Assembly: GCA_949825045.1 (NCBI GenBank)
Contig: OX463808.1
Location: forward strand, 27,341,674 to 27,405,673
From: Argyresthia goedartella
Lineage: Eukaryota; Arthropoda; Insecta; Lepidoptera; Argyresthiidae
Reading direction: 5' to 3'
Length of the DNA: 64,000 bases
Shown here one piece after another: positions 20,538-31,576 of the stretch. The notes beneath the pieces were generated by a model. The model had not been told where the DNA came from. It was given only the letters and a program-made list of their open reading frames with translations, and did not search any database. Made by a program: the position numbers and the translations under genes. The number at the start of each line of letters is the position of its first letter. Position 1 is the first letter of the stretch.

Positions 20538-21215
20538 CTTTAGCGGATGACCTACTTTTGTTGACCTGAGGGGGAAGGCGGGGATGGGGGAGGGGGGTAG
20601 ATGCCCCCCCACTATTCCCCCCCCCCCCCCCCCCCCCCCGCGGAAATGCCTAGTTTCTGAGATATGATTATTTAAAGTTTTGAGGTTATGTTGTTAAATT
20701 AAAACAAAATTTAGACTGTCTTTGATCTTTAAGTGGGGGGAGAGGGAAGGGGGTAGATCCCCCCCCCCCTACTACTCCCCCCCCTACGCGCGGAAATGCT
20801 TGGTTGCTTTCTTCGAAAGGGTCATTTTTCTGCCTTTTTTATTATCAAAAGTGATATTTTACGAAAGAAATACTAAATTAACTTTGATTGACGTAAAATA
20901 AATAAGCAAACATAAATTGCTTAAAAGGTATTATTAAAAAAAGATTCCACATTTCCTCCTTTTTTTAGAGAATTCTCATCTTTTCAAATATGCGTACAAC
21001 AAAATTTAGGTAATGTATTTTGTCCACAGACAAGATTTAAACATATTATTTGCGTTGCGTTACATCATTTTACAAAGTATTTTCAGATTTTCAAAAAATC
21101 ATATCTTAAAAATTATTGAATTCCGCACCCTGAAACTTTCAGGAAGATGATCAAATGACCCCAACATAATGCTAAAAAAGTTTGGACGCCCCAGCGAGTA
21201 GGTCATCCGCTAAAG
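20538..21215. mobile_element. candidate MITE with 19-bp TIRs and C/G runs
   Basis: CTTTAGCGGATGACCTACT at 20,538-20,556 is repeated exactly in reverse complement at 21,197-21,215. The interior contains two related blocks (about 20,570-20,680 and 20,730-20,815). Each has a G-rich stretch, GGGTAGAT, a long C run and CGCGGAAATGC. No coding capacity. A target duplication was not evident. Confidence 0.75.
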
Positions 21216-21272
21216 GTGAGCCAAAATGAGTATTACCCGTCCAAATTGTGATAGCGAGTACGGAAAAGATGA

Positions 21273-22068
21273 TTATTTCTTGGCTTTAGTCGGACCAGCG
21301 CGCCTGATTTGACGCTTGGCACTGCCGGGCGCCGAAGAGGCAGCCACTGCACCTGAAGCAACCCCAGCCGACTTTGGAGCAGATATCTTAGCAGGTTCCG
21401 ACTGCCCATCAGAAGGAGGGAACCAGAAGCTCCGACATACGCTCCACCTTCTGTCTGGATTTGTCAGGAAGCAGCAAGACGATCCTGCCCTCTGTAGTCC
21501 AGCAATTCTGCACACCAAAGTGCTGCCTGGCAGCCATAAACACCTCATGCCTCGTCTTTGTTAAAAACTCGGTTACTGTGACTCTGGATCCCTTCAATGC
21601 AGTCTTGCCTTTCCAGGCCTTTGAGCGAGCACTAAAGGTCGAGAACCTCACCAGCAACGGACGGGGATGCGACGGCTTTTTCGTGGATCCTAGTCTATGC
21701 ACTACATTGATGTTGGACATACACTCCGGGGACAACTTCATTTGGTCGGACAATACTGCACGCCCAATGTCAACGGAGTCCTCATTCTCCACTTCAGGAA
21801 CGCCATGGAGAAGAAGCACCTTCCGTCTGGACGCCATCTCGAGACGGTCCTGGCCAGCAAGCAGCAACTCCATCTGTGCGAGCAGCAAGTCAAGGCAGTT
21901 CCAAGTGAATGCCTTAAATTCCAGTGCAATGGTGTTGAGATCGGGTGGGCTGCTGGACGAGGACATGGTGGCGGCCTCCCAAAGGTCCTTCTCATATTGT
22001 GACATCCTGGAGTTGAAAGTGGGCACTATCTTCTCCATATTGTTGTTCAGTTTAGTGTAGAGCTCCAT
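21273..22068 (-). pseudogene. LINE ORF1-like protein, frameshifted near the C-terminus
   Basis: The main minus-strand frame is 21,409-22,068 (ATG at 22,066-22,068). It has an N-terminal helical region (DLLLAQMELLLAGQDRLEMA), then KVLLLHGVPEVENEDS, VVHRLGSTKKPSHPRPLLVRF and TVTEFLTKTRHEVFMAARQ. This is the layout of the RNA-binding ORF1 protein of some lepidopteran LINEs: coiled coil, then an RRM-like fold. The expected basic tail (KRQIRRAGPTKAKK) is found in the overlapping frame ending at 21,273, so a one-base shift near 21,430 separates it. Family recognition is from memory of the pattern and is moderately sure. Confidence 0.6.
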
Positions 22069-22202
22069 TGTTATATGATTTCCAGGTATGTATATGGAAA
22101 ATGTGATTTGCCCAGCGATTTCAGGGGTCCAGGCCTAGATTTATAATAAAATTACTGACATTAAACTTTTATTTTAATTGAAATTAATTTAAAATAGATA
22201 GA

Positions 22203-22243
22203 TTGGAGGGTAGCTTAGAATTGCTTGCTAGGCTACCCTCCAA
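22203..22243. repeat. perfect 12-bp inverted repeat
   Basis: TTGGAGGGTAGC (22,203-22,214) and GCTACCCTCCAA (22,232-22,243) are exact reverse complements with a 17-bp loop, followed by an A run. Possibly a small stem-loop terminator-like structure or a MITE remnant. Confidence 0.6.
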
Positions 22244-22633
22244 AAAAAATTGTATTTGTACATAGACTTCATTTTCTCACGGCTATATTCCGATCTATAG
22301 AATCACACAATTACGCATGGTGAAGTTACAGGAAGATCCACCAGTGATATAATGCTGCACCGGCAGACAAATCCATATACTCTAGTTTTCCTCATGAAAG
22401 CAGTTATTAATATGTAGGCAGTCATGTTTCACCTTGCATATTTCGATCAATCATCAAGTTCACTGTCACTCAAAATTGTCGTCATTAATCATACTAGTAT
22501 ACATAACTAATACATTGCACTATCACGATTATGATATACAACCCGCTTAACGCCGGATATCTTCCAAAGAAGACATTTTCCTTTTATAGGTTTTGAATTT
22601 TATTAACAGGTACAGGCACCCAGCGGGAAAAGC

Positions 22634-22703
22634 TGATCATTATATTTGTTGCCATAAACCATTAAACATATTTAATGGTTTATGGCAACAAATGTAACGA
22701 TCA
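22634..22703. repeat. near-perfect hairpin, 33-bp arms and 4-bp loop
   Basis: Left arm 22,634-22,666 (TGATCATTATATTTGTTGCC...) and right arm 22,671-22,703 match at 31 of 33 positions, with loop CATA. The right arm, GGCAACAAATGTAACGATCACC, continues into the array left of core copy b and recurs at 51.86 kb. Confidence 0.85.
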
Positions 22704-23120
22704 CCAAAAAAAAATTTCCTACCCAAAATGTATAAATGAACACCAAAAGTTGCAAAAAATATCAGGGCAAAATACTGCGGTAGCTTAGGTGAAGGTTAAA
22801 GGGGGTGAGCGAAGCGAAGCCCCCTTTATCCTTCGTGTAAGGTTGAACATGTAAGAACAACAAAAAATACTTTAAACATAAACTTAAGTACACAAAACAT
22901 AAAAAGAAGTTTGGTGATCATTTATCCAAACACAATTTGGTGGACATTTATCCATTCTGGCAGTCATTTCGAATTTATTGGTAGTAATAATTAGGTGCGT
23001 TTTTGGTAATTGTTTAAACATAAGCCATGGTTTATCTAATTGCCTAAAAAGTTACATTTAAAATAATACATTTTCATCCCGAATTTACTAAATGTTCATC
23101 GAATTTACTAAATGTTCATC
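22704..23120 (+). repeat. GCGAAGC-core repeat copy b with flanking motif arrays
   Basis: The core is at 22,755-22,885 with its hairpin at 22,791-22,834: GAAGGTTAAAGGGGG pairs with CCCCCTTTATCCTTC, one mismatch. On both sides are loose arrays of ~17-20-bp words such as TTTGGTGATCATTTATCC, TTTGGTGGACATTTATCC and TCTGGCAGTCATTTCG. A direct duplication of GAATTTACTAAATGTTCATC lies at 23,080-23,120. The right flank is nearly identical to 54.80-54.93 kb and, reversed, to 63.46-63.61 kb. Confidence 0.75.
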
Positions 23121-23124
23121 AAAA

Positions 23125-24440
23125 TAGTACACCATGTTTAATACTAAACTACATGGGAGCGCCACGCCCCGCTTAGGTTCATCTCGGCTCCCAGTTGTAT
23201 CATGAAGTTGTGACCAGACCTAACTAGAGATTCGGACAGAAAAAAAAATGTCACGTCGGCATTGGCTTCAGGACCAAGGTTCATACATTTTTGCCGATCT
23301 TCCTGTGATTAACATTTAGTAAAATTGGTCGTCAAAAAAAATTATTACTAGTAGCCCTGTGGGCAGTATACCTAGCTAACGGGGGGGACTGTGAACCCAT
23401 TTTTTAGGTAATTATTCTAGATTCAATCAAAATCAAGTAGTAAACTACCAATAACTTTGTAAATTAAATTTGCGATTTAAAATACAATATATTGACTTTT
23501 CACGAAAATAGTTATAGTCTATTTCACTCACTCTCATAGTCTGTATAGATCCTCTTCACTAATCCGTCTCCTTCTTAGAGGAGTCCATACTTGGTATGTT
23601 TTGAAAAGATTTCTTGGATTTTTAGAAAAAAGGCGGCCGAAAGGTAATAATGATGTAGTATATTTTTAGAACCGGCTCATGAAGCCCTTTAATTTGATAC
23701 CCCACACGATAGGTTTCAGAAAAATATTTTAATTCAAGGAACACGTGTGCCAAGTGTTGCGAGGATCGCTTGAAAACTGTGGCCCCTAGACCGGAACTGA
23801 CAGACACAAGACATAGAGACAGACGAAAGCAAAATCGGCCTCCTATCTTGTCGAAATGGAGTCCTTCGCTCGCTCGGTCAACTAACAAAACAAAAGTTGC
23901 CATCTTTATACTTATCTACGTTTTGGCCTCCGACCAAGTTGTGTATAAATTCGACGTTCATTTGTTCAGGTACACGCTACGCCCGCCCGTATGTCGAGTT
24001 CGTATATCGTTCAGAAAATGATTGAACATTCCCCAGAAAATTGTATTCCTGTGTCATACCTTCCTACTTCACAAGTATATTGTCTCGTATATTATTTCAA
24101 TATTCCACTTTCTCGGCTTTTTCGAAGACGGTTCCGTTATACTAACCTTATATCATTTTAACGCAGTTATTCTGTGTATGTAGAGTCAATGTAAGGGAAT
24201 GAGAATCAAATTATGTACAGGAGGCCACGAGGGGATTTCGTGAGTAACTCGGAAGCCTTAGATTAAGAAGGCTGCTTAGTAACTCCTCCAAATGTATGTT
24301 TTCCATCTAGAGCCGCGCGGTTAGGCCAGCTGATCAGAATAGTAAATAAAATTAAAAGCAGAAAAAGTTTTATTTAAATGCTTTATATAGAAAAAAATAA
24401 CTGTAAATTAAACTTAGTTGAATTTATTATATTACATAAA
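23125..24440. other. intergenic, nothing recognised
   Basis: No domain or repeat I can name. Short open frames at 23,622-24,021 on both strands overlap and show no protein family signal. Confidence 0.45.
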
Positions 24441-24445
24441 TTTTA

Positions 24446-24563
24446 TGATATGAAAGCTTGATGAGAGGTTTACTTGTTTCTCTCTTAGATTTACTTATGT
24501 TAAGATTAGGTTACAATAATTATTTATCTACACAACTAACCTTCTCAACAAGCTTTTATATCA
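24446..24563. repeat. inverted repeat with ~25-bp arms
   Basis: TGATATGAAAGCTTGATGAG at 24,446 is matched in reverse by CTCAACAAGCTTTTATATCA ending at 24,563. The spacer is about 67 bp. Likely a small MITE remnant. Confidence 0.6.
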
Positions 24564-24855
24564 CATACGTATAAGGTTGGATTAAATTTAAAGTTTATTT
24601 TCTTCATTTTAGAGCATTTATTTATAAAACAAATTATATGTTATTATTGCTGTGTTATTGGGTCTAAATGTTTATTAACCTGCTTATGTCTCATTTAAAG
24701 GGCCGTTGATTGATATATTGTCCAATAATTAAGAACAGTTCATCAACAAGGAGACCTTCTAGGGATCTAGTCTAGTTAAGGAAAACTTCTGTCACTGATT
24801 TGGGAGTGAAGGTTTGAAGAGACACGGAGAATGGAAATCTGTTGAAATGAAAAAA

Positions 24856-24900
24856 TAGGATATATGGAAGAATCTCAGTAGATTCTTCTACATATCCTTA
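24856..24900. repeat. short hairpin, 20-bp arms
   Basis: TAGGATATATGGAAGAATCT and the reverse-complementary AGATTCTTCTACATATCCTT face each other over a 4-bp loop with three mismatches. Confidence 0.6.
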
Positions 24901-24978
24901 TCATTTATCATTTTGACTTTGTTATCAATATAAAAAAGTCTATACCGGCCACCGAATTGTAGAAAATATCAATTTTAA

Positions 24979-25206
24979 ATGGAAGCATTTCCACGCAGTT
25001 CTATGCCTAAAGAACATCGTGAACCATCACCCATCATGCCAGAATATAAAGAAATGTCTCAGAAACTACCTATACATCCCGAGATTACAACTGTCACCAA
25101 TGGTCCTCATAAAACTGTTACAATGCACTTCCATCATTGTTCTAATATAAATGAGGAGCTAAAAACAAAACGTGTTTTGTCACAGAAAGTAAAAAAAAAA
25201 ATATGA
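24979..25206 (+). CDS. hypothetical small frame, 75 aa, unrecognised
   Basis: An ATG-started frame of 75 codons with some protein-like character (proline-, glutamate- and histidine-containing, ending in a lysine run). It lies about 230 bp before the transposase-like pseudogene and could be a 5' exon or upstream part of it, but I find no domain and no splice evidence. It may equally be chance. Confidence 0.2.
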   Translation: MEAFPRSSMPKEHREPSPIMPEYKEMSQKLPIHPEITTVTNGPHKTVTMHFHHCSNINEELKTKRVLSQKVKKKI

Positions 25207-25432
25207 TTGCCATGCTCTCCATTTTGTAAATAGCAACGTTTAAATTTTCGTCAAAACGTGTTCTGTCCTATACAAAATCTTGGCTCAAAAACGACCTTAC
25301 AAGCAAACAACGTTTTGTCCAAGCTGAAACCCCCCGTGAGAAGTTGGGGGTCAGCGAAAAGTAAACGTTTGCCCGGAAAAAGAATAACACCATTGAAAAG
25401 CTGATAATTTTCTTAAACTAACAGTTTATCTC

Positions 25433-26323
25433 TTGTTATCGAATTCGTGCCGCACTATTCTAAAGCATAGCCTCTATGTGCCTTGTACTCACAATGATTC
25501 TAATAAAAGATTTCAATGCAGCAAGATAACACCAAATATGGTTCAAGCAATAAGACGAAACCTTTACAGAGTTGCCGACAAGCTTAGACAGGACAGCATA
25601 GTTGCTAACATGATTGAATTGGGGGTTGTTAAAAGGAGAAGACCAAGGCCCACAGCACTCAACAAAAAACAGAAACCAGGAGGATCGCATGGTTGCAATG
25701 TGAAGTACTTTCTCAAACGTGAAAGTGATACATTTTTTGTATGTAAAACGCTTTTCCTCACCGTGTTGGGTATAGGCCGAACAAGGGTCCAAAATATTGT
25801 TTAAGCGAAAAATATTGGAAATCCTATTGAAGAAAAGCGAGGAGGAGACAGGATCAGTCACAGATCTGTTGAAAGGAAGAATAGTGTGAGAACCTTCATA
25901 GGAAAGCTCAGAGGAAAAGAGAGCCACTATAATCGGAGGAAGTTCCAAAGAATTTATTTTACTTGTGAGGTAAGTGTAAAAAAGCTTCATAAGATCTGCA
26001 ATGAGAGTGTTGAAAGAGATAAAAACGTACATATCGGAATTTTTCGTAGAATCTTTGTTAGCGAATTCAACCTCGGCCTCAGAGCTCTGGCCACAGATGT
26101 TTGTAACTACTGTTTTTTGATGAAGAGTAAAATAAAAGAATCTGCAAAGGGATCAAAAGAAAGGAATAATTATTTAATTGAAAAAATAATACACAAACAG
26201 AGAGCGAATACTTTTTACAAGATATTAAAAACATAAGCACCCAATTCTCATAGTTACTGTTTCAACCTTCAACAAATACAATCTTTGCCAACAACCAATA
26301 TTCAAGACTTCAAGAGAATATAA
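25433..26323 (+). pseudogene. transposase-like protein, N-terminal part, two in-frame stops
   Basis: One reading frame runs from 25,433 to 26,323, broken only by stops at 25,802-25,804 and 26,234-26,236. Readable motifs are CKTLFLTVLGIGRTRVQNIV, EEKRGGDR, KLRGKESHYNR, FRRIFVSEFNLGLRALATDV then CNYC, IIHKQRANTFYKIL and CFNLQQIQSLP. I remember this order of motifs (RGGDR, ESHYNR, F.IF...FN, ATDVCNYC) from uncharacterised insect proteins that behave like DNA-transposon transposases. The exact superfamily is uncertain (Sola-like is one possibility). The frame ends where the dispersed repeat near 26.33 kb begins, so the catalytic C-terminal half is lost. Confidence 0.5.
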
Positions 26324-26329
26324 TAAACT

Positions 26330-26760
26330 TCCATAGCCGAAAGGTTCCCAATGGGACCCTACTACAAAGCCTCGGCTTTTCGTCCGTCTGTTTGTCCATC
26401 CGTCATTCTGTTCATCTGTCCATGCTACCGCCTGTCTTCAGCGGGCTATGTCTGTTGAACCGTAATAGGAAGACAATTGAAATTTTTACAAAGTGTGTAT
26501 TTTAATTGCCGCCGCTGTAGTAAACAATTATGAACCACCCACAATAAAAAAAAACGGTCAAGTGCGAGTCTAAATCGCGCACGAAGGGTTCCGTACCACC
26601 GTTCGATGGAAGCGATGGTGTGGAGTGAATAGTTTGGATTTTACATAGCAAAATATTGTTTACAAAGTTATTGGTGCGGTTACTTTCACACTCCATGTAC
26701 GTAACCAGGTGCATCCATAAGTTTGTATGTGGTATTGAAAGAATTGTTGTATGGGAAATC
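26330..26760 (-). repeat. GGAACCCT-type dispersed repeat, partial
   Basis: The plus strand at 26,555-26,735 reads CGGTCAAGTGCGAG, GAAGGGTTCCGTACCACCG, GTGTGGAGTGAATAGTTTGG and CATGTACGTAACCAGGTGCAT. This is the reverse of the right half of the 56.1-56.75 kb copy. The preceding part (26,340-26,470) carries CGTCCGTCTG-type words and looks like a related degraded segment. Confidence 0.65.
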
Positions 26761-26965
26761 AAAATCAAAATCAAAAATCATTTATTTCCATAGGATGTTG
26801 TTACATCACTTAGATCCGTCATTACATTTTTTTGGGTGAGTTCACTAACCCAATGGCGGAATCTGTGGAGAAGAGCTCACCGAAGAAACTCCACAGTCGT
26901 CGCATCTTTTGCGTTTCCTTTTTTAAATAAAATATTGTCAAATTACAAAATGAATGCTAATTATA
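26757..26965 (-). mobile_element. LINE 3' end, minus strand, with TTTTGA tail
   Basis: On the minus strand, CTGTGGAGTTTCTTCGGTGA and CTTCTCCACAGATTCCGCCATTG are followed by an AATAAATGATTTT signal and a TTTTGA-repeat tail (plus strand 26,757-26,782). This is a 3' UTR form common to CR1-like LINEs in Lepidoptera. It is 5'-truncated, with no coding part. Confidence 0.65.
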
Positions 26966-27089
26966 TATCGAAAGCCCCCTTAAATATTTTTTTATCCTGT
27001 TTTTTAGTATTTGTTGTTATAGCGGCAACAGAAATACATAATCTGTGAAAATTTCACATCTCTAGCTAGCTAGGTTCTTGAGATACAGC

Positions 27090-27275
27090 CTGGTGACAGA
27101 CGGACGGACAGCGAAGTCTTAGTAATAGGGTTCCGTTCTTACCCGTTGGGTACGGAACCCTAAAAAAACAAGCAATTACCCATACAGTTCCGTACCCGAA
27201 GGATAGACAGAGCCCTGTTTGCTGTCACTCATAGCATGTGTCCGTCCGTCCAACCGTCATCTTTCACACAGGTTT
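27090..27275. repeat. two opposed GGAACCCT-repeat ends
   Basis: GACAGACGGACGGACAGCGAAG, GGGTTCCGTTCTTACCC and GGGTACGGAACCCTAAAAA (27,095-27,168) are followed by a reversed relative, AGTTCCGTACCCGAAGGATAG to GTCCGTCCGTCC (27,186-27,256). Confidence 0.6.
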
Positions 27276-27980
27276 TACAATAAAACGGTTAAAGCTGCAG
27301 TCTTCAAATCTTCACGGTAAAAACATCTTGTTGACTCAAAGTCATACAAATTTCCAAAAAATATTTTTAAGGGTTGCTCCCACATAGCTTGAGGGAGGCG
27401 CGAAAAAATAGGAATGGGAAACCAGGAAGTCAGCTTTTCTATAAAAAATTGTAAAGTAGAATTTTCCAAAAACCTTTAAATTTGGTGGTGAAGTTTATTA
27501 TTATATATATGTTACTAAAAATACCATATAAACAGATAAATTAGATTTTTTCGTTGAATTTTCCGCATTTTTTGGCTTATTAGTCCTACACGCACTTGGC
27601 CGGTTTTATTTTCGTGATACAACTGCAAAATTACGGTCTTTGTAATTTTTTGTTCACATATGCTATGTGACCTTACTGTAAAGGAAAGTACCGTATTAGA
27701 GAGTACCCTGTAAGGCACATTTTGATTCCCTTTAGGGTGTCCAAACTCTTTAAAGTGTCGAAATATGCGGCAATTTACGACATGTTTTTTGATTGTGTTT
27801 ACTTATAAGTTTGTTTTTTGTTGTTGTTCTATTGGTAGTTCTATGGTACTGCATAGAATTGATTTGAATTTTAACTTGATACCTTCACGTGTTTCTGAGA
27901 ACTTTTTCTCAAAAACACGTGAAGTCTAAGAGAGAAATAAGAAAAACGGACGGACGGACGGACAGATATATAGACAGGCA
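27276..27980. other. intergenic, no gene seen
   Basis: AT-rich. An 11-bp repeat pair AAAAACACGTGAAG / CACGTGTTTCTGAGAAC near 27,880-27,930 forms a small palindrome, followed by a run of CGGA repeats (27,948-27,964). Confidence 0.45.
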
Positions 27981-27982
27981 AC

Positions 27983-28190
27983 GAACGAACTGTCCTTCTT
28001 AAGCGAGAAGTCCCGGGTTCGAATCATGGCTTGTTAGGATGAAAAAAAAACCCAAGGTCTTGAATGTTTATATATGTGTGACGTCGCTGTTTCTAGTTCC
28101 CACGACACAGGGTGACGTAGCGTGGGGCCAGAAGCAATTTTATGCGCGGTTTTTTCTAAAAAGGTTTGTTTCTTTGATTTGTGTTACGGA
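27983..28190 (+). mobile_element. tRNA-headed SINE (family B), degenerate
   Basis: CGAGAAGTCCCGGGTTCGAATC is a B-box-like tRNA half. The body GAATGTTTATATATGTGTGACGTCGCTGTTTC and GACGTAGCGTGGGGCCA matches the better copy at 41.33-41.56 kb. Confidence 0.65.
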
Positions 28191-29520
28191 ACCCTAAAAA
28201 TGACAAAAAATACCTCCTTTGTACGGGGAAGCCTTTAATTTTACGGCAAAAATACATGATTAGAGAATTTTGTGTCCCACTGCTGGTCAAATGACTTTGA
28301 CTCCACACATCCAGGTTCTGTGCATCAAAACTATTGACTTCACAATAAAGAAGTTTTAATATAAGATATAGAAAAATATCTCTAGACGTTTTGCCTTTGA
28401 CAAGTTTTTCGCATCTATTATAGTTTTCCCAAAAACGATAAAAGCCGTTGACGGTGACACATTTTACGATAGGGCGTGTGAATCGTTATATGCAGGGGAG
28501 ATAATTGGGTTTTAACATCACACCCAAAGGTATCAAGTTTAATACTTTAACAATTTGACATGTATGACACAAGATTCAAAACATTATTAATTGGTTTATC
28601 TGAAAATAACATGACTTCCAAACAGTCGTCGATCGATATATTCTAGAATAAGCGACGAAGCGCACGATCAATATAAGTCAGTTTAAGAGGTTCGCTTATA
28701 TATTACGTCATCTAAAACGGTGTTCCACAGGGTTTCTTAGTAACTTCTTGAACAGCGCTGAACACATTTGGTAGATTGTTCCCATCGTTGACAATTTACC
28801 CAACAAGCTTATTCGGAAATTGTACAGTTAGTCGGGTTCTACGTTAGTATATAAACAAATGGCCAAGTTACGAGCTCACGTACCCACTCATCAGGCGCCA
28901 TATAAGTATACAAATGGCCATAAAAACAATCGACGAAACCTTTCCAACAGATTGTGCGGGTAAATAATTCACCAAGTTAAATACTTAAAAAACTGTCTTC
29001 AAGTCCAAGCTCTTCTTCCCGGTCGGGATATGAATGAAGTTTATGTACTTACATGAAAAGTCCTTTGCCATCAAACCTTTTGCTGCACGGAACCACAAAC
29101 CAAAAAGGTCATATGTGTATTTATTTTTAGTTTTTGTTGATTTTTTCATAAAGTCTGAATCAATTATGATAAAATTTATATGGGACCACTTCTGACGTAT
29201 TACCACCAATCAAAACAAGAAACATGAAATCGATTCATAATTGACGGAATAATCTCGTAACAAATATACAAAAATAACAATCGAATTGAGAATCTCCTCC
29301 TTTTTGAAGTCGGCTGTAATTTCATCCAGACATATTACTTTATTGTACGATATGAGAATGATATTTCCATGTATAATTTATTAATAAAACGTTATTGTTT
29401 ATTTAAACTTCAATGGAGCAGGGTCCAAATTGATTTTCACGTCCAGACTGTTTTGACATATGATAAATCATGTCAATTGTTTGTTTATTTTCATAAGGTA
29501 GGTAATACCTATAGTAGGGC
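28191..29520. other. intergenic, nothing recognised
   Basis: No coding frame longer than about 75 codons, and no repeat or hairpin structure that I can support. Confidence 0.45.
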
Positions 29521-29895
29521 CATCCCTAGTAGCATTTACCGCTGACATTCATCGGCCAAAGGTTGGGGATCCATTCGGATATAGTTAGTTGATCCAAAAT
29601 AAATAAATTATATGATTTCGGTCCACAAATTACCAGTAATGGGCCGACTGCAACTAGTCCTACCATTGGATAGATAGTGTTGTCGTTACATTTTAAATAA
29701 CGTAGGGCCAACAACCCATTTCCTGTAATGGGCCAGCTGCTACCAGCCCTACCGTTGGATAAATAATGTTGTTGTTTCCACATTCTAAGCAACGTAGGGC
29801 CAATAATCAATTACCAGCAATGGACCATCTGCAAGAAACGCTACCGTTGGGTTAATTCTGTTGGTGTTTCCACATTGATATACGTAAGGCTGATG
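29521..29895. repeat. degenerate ~115-120-bp tandem repeat, about three units
   Basis: Units share GTAGGGCCAAYAAYC, TTACCAGTAATGGGCC, TGCAACTAGYCCTACC, GTTGGATAAATAATGTTG and TTTCCACATTCTAA, at about 29,555-29,690, 29,690-29,785 and 29,790-29,890. Related words (GGCCCAACCA, CGTTGGATAATTG, AGGAGTTTCCAC) occur at 38.46-38.74 kb, on the other side of the inserted LINE. Confidence 0.75.
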
Positions 29896-29959
29896 TTCTA
29901 GTATATTAGAAAACCCTAAGAATAAGGGAAGCTCACATGCTAAGTATATAAGCCTGGTT

Positions 29960-30681
29960 CATCAGAATATTCAATGTATTAGAGGCAAAGATCTACAAAT
30001 AGAGTTATTTTTAAATTGTAATAAAATTGACATTTTGTGCATAACAGAGCACTGGTTAACTATTAATGAAATTATGTTTAGCTTTAAAGATCACCAGGTT
30101 GGTAGTTCGTTCACCAGACTTAATTCAATACATGGTGGGGCATTAATCATACTAAACAATCATATGAAATTCAAGGAACGTAAGGACATTGTTTCCTTAT
30201 CTGTTGAACGAACTATAGAACTTGCAGCTGTGGAATTAGAACAGTTCATCGTTATATGTGTCTATAGGCCACCCTTGAGCGACTTTGAAATGTTCGAGAA
30301 AATAATGGAATCCGTCCTAACTATTTCATCACACAGTACGAAACGATTAATTATATGTGGTGACTTTAATGTTAATCTGTTAGAAAGAACTACTCTCAGC
30401 GTTAGATAAATCTTTTCTCATCATTTAGGCTTAGCCATTTATTTATGGAGCCAACAAGAGTGACTGCTACTAGTGCTACATGCATTGACAACATTTTTAC
30501 TGATGTTATTCCAATCAGTAAAAGTGTTATCAGTGAATTGGATTCAGATCATTTAGGTCAATTATTTCAATTTGATTCTATTAGAGAACCTGTCATTAAA
30601 AAGAAAATTTCGTTTGTGCCAATAACTGCTGACCGGTTAGAAAGAATGAGATACTCTTTAGCCCAGGAACTACCGTTTTTG
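29960..30681 (+). pseudogene. LINE-C endonuclease, one frameshift
   Basis: APE-type endonuclease of the LINE, which nicks target DNA to prime reverse transcription. Visible motifs are NIQCIRGK, ITEHWL (catalytic E), VICVYRPP, LIICGDFNVN (the GDFN motif) and, after a shift, DNIFTDV and LDSDHLGQ (the SDH motif). The frame changes near 30,400, between DFNVNLLER and SSFRLSHLFMEP. The reading then stays open to the transposon insertion after QELPFL. All main active-site motifs remain, so only the indel is disabling. Confidence 0.8.
30673..30681 (+). repeat. 9-bp target site duplication, left (CCGTTTTTG)
   Basis: CCGTTTTTG precedes the left inverted repeat and recurs exactly at 35,668-35,676 after the right one. 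Removing one copy restores the LINE codons for PFL-AAE. Confidence 0.9.
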
Positions 30682-31037
30682 ATGTTGTTCTTTGGTGCGC
30701 GGCCACCATCACGTAAAGGGTTTAAACTAAGATACAAGGTGCTACAGTAAATCTACTATTTAGTACTTCAATTAAAAAAAATAGTACTTAATTACTTTAT
30801 TAGTAATAACATAATTTTGTTGGCCGCGCCGCAAAGCATTCTTTCCCGCGCGGCCACTCTCAGAACAGATGGTGCGCTTCACTTTTGTTTGATTTGATGA
30901 ATTATAAATAAATCTACTTTAAAAGTACTTTTGAATGCATCCTAATTATTTCCTTATTGATATAGTTTAATACCAGTAATACGTAATGCAATATATTTGC
31001 AACAATAAGCGCCTTATGAAATATAATAGCAATACTA
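30682..31037 (+). repeat. left terminal inverted repeat of the MULE-like element (356 bp)
   Basis: Starts ATGTTGTTCTTTGGTGCGCG and ends AATACTA. It contains two GC-rich islands (GTGCGCGGCCACC; GTTGGCCGCGCCGC with CCCGCGCGGCC). Its single visible difference from the right copy is TTATTGATAT against TTATTAATAT. Confidence 0.93.
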
Positions 31038-31044
31038 TAAAGTT

Positions 31045-31475
31045 AAAATAATAAAAAATACAGCGTCACGCCTTTTCCCATACGGGGTGGCAGAGGCACA
31101 ATTGTGCCCATGTTTAGCCATATATTCAATACTCCATTATTGCGTGACAGGGGGCTAGCCCATCGCCGCAGCTATGAAGATTGAAGGTTTCCTCACGATG
31201 TTTTTCCATCACCGTTAGAATTTCCGTATAATAACGTACGTATGATAAATTACTCATCTCATTGGTAATCGGGGATGGTTGTGGAAGACCACCTTAAGGA
31301 TTCTTTTCCCGTGCAGACTAACAGATTTTTCTTATGTCGTCGTCATGCGAAAAGTCATGTTGGCTGCAAGGGAATTATCCTTAAAAGTGGTCTTCCACAA
31401 CCGTCCCCGATGGTACATGGTCAGGAATCGAACCCGCATCTCCTGCGTGAGAAGCGCGGGTGATACATCTTAACT
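31045..31475 (-). mobile_element. SINE family A copy inside the transposon
   Basis: The plus strand carries CAGCGTCACGCCTTTTCCCATACGG, GGGGGCTAGCCCATCGCCGC, GGTTTCCTCACGATG and, at the far end, GGAATCGAACCCGCATCTCCTGCGTGAGAAGC, the reversed tRNA-like head. It is interrupted by the hairpin MITE at 31,268-31,411. Confidence 0.75.
31268..31411. mobile_element. small MITE nested in the SINE
   Basis: Arms ATCGGGGATGGTTGTGGAAG and its reverse CTTCCACAACCGTCCCCGAT enclose about 75 bp. GGTA flanks both sides (31,264-31,267 and 31,412-31,415). The SINE copy at 14.1-14.35 kb has no such insert at the matching point. Confidence 0.75.
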
Positions 31476-31576
31476 TGAGGTAGTTACATACAAATACAAC
31501 AAATACAAATTATTTATTGATCCAACAAACAAATACAATAAACTTATGTCTCTGTTACCTAAACTAGGCTTTCACA

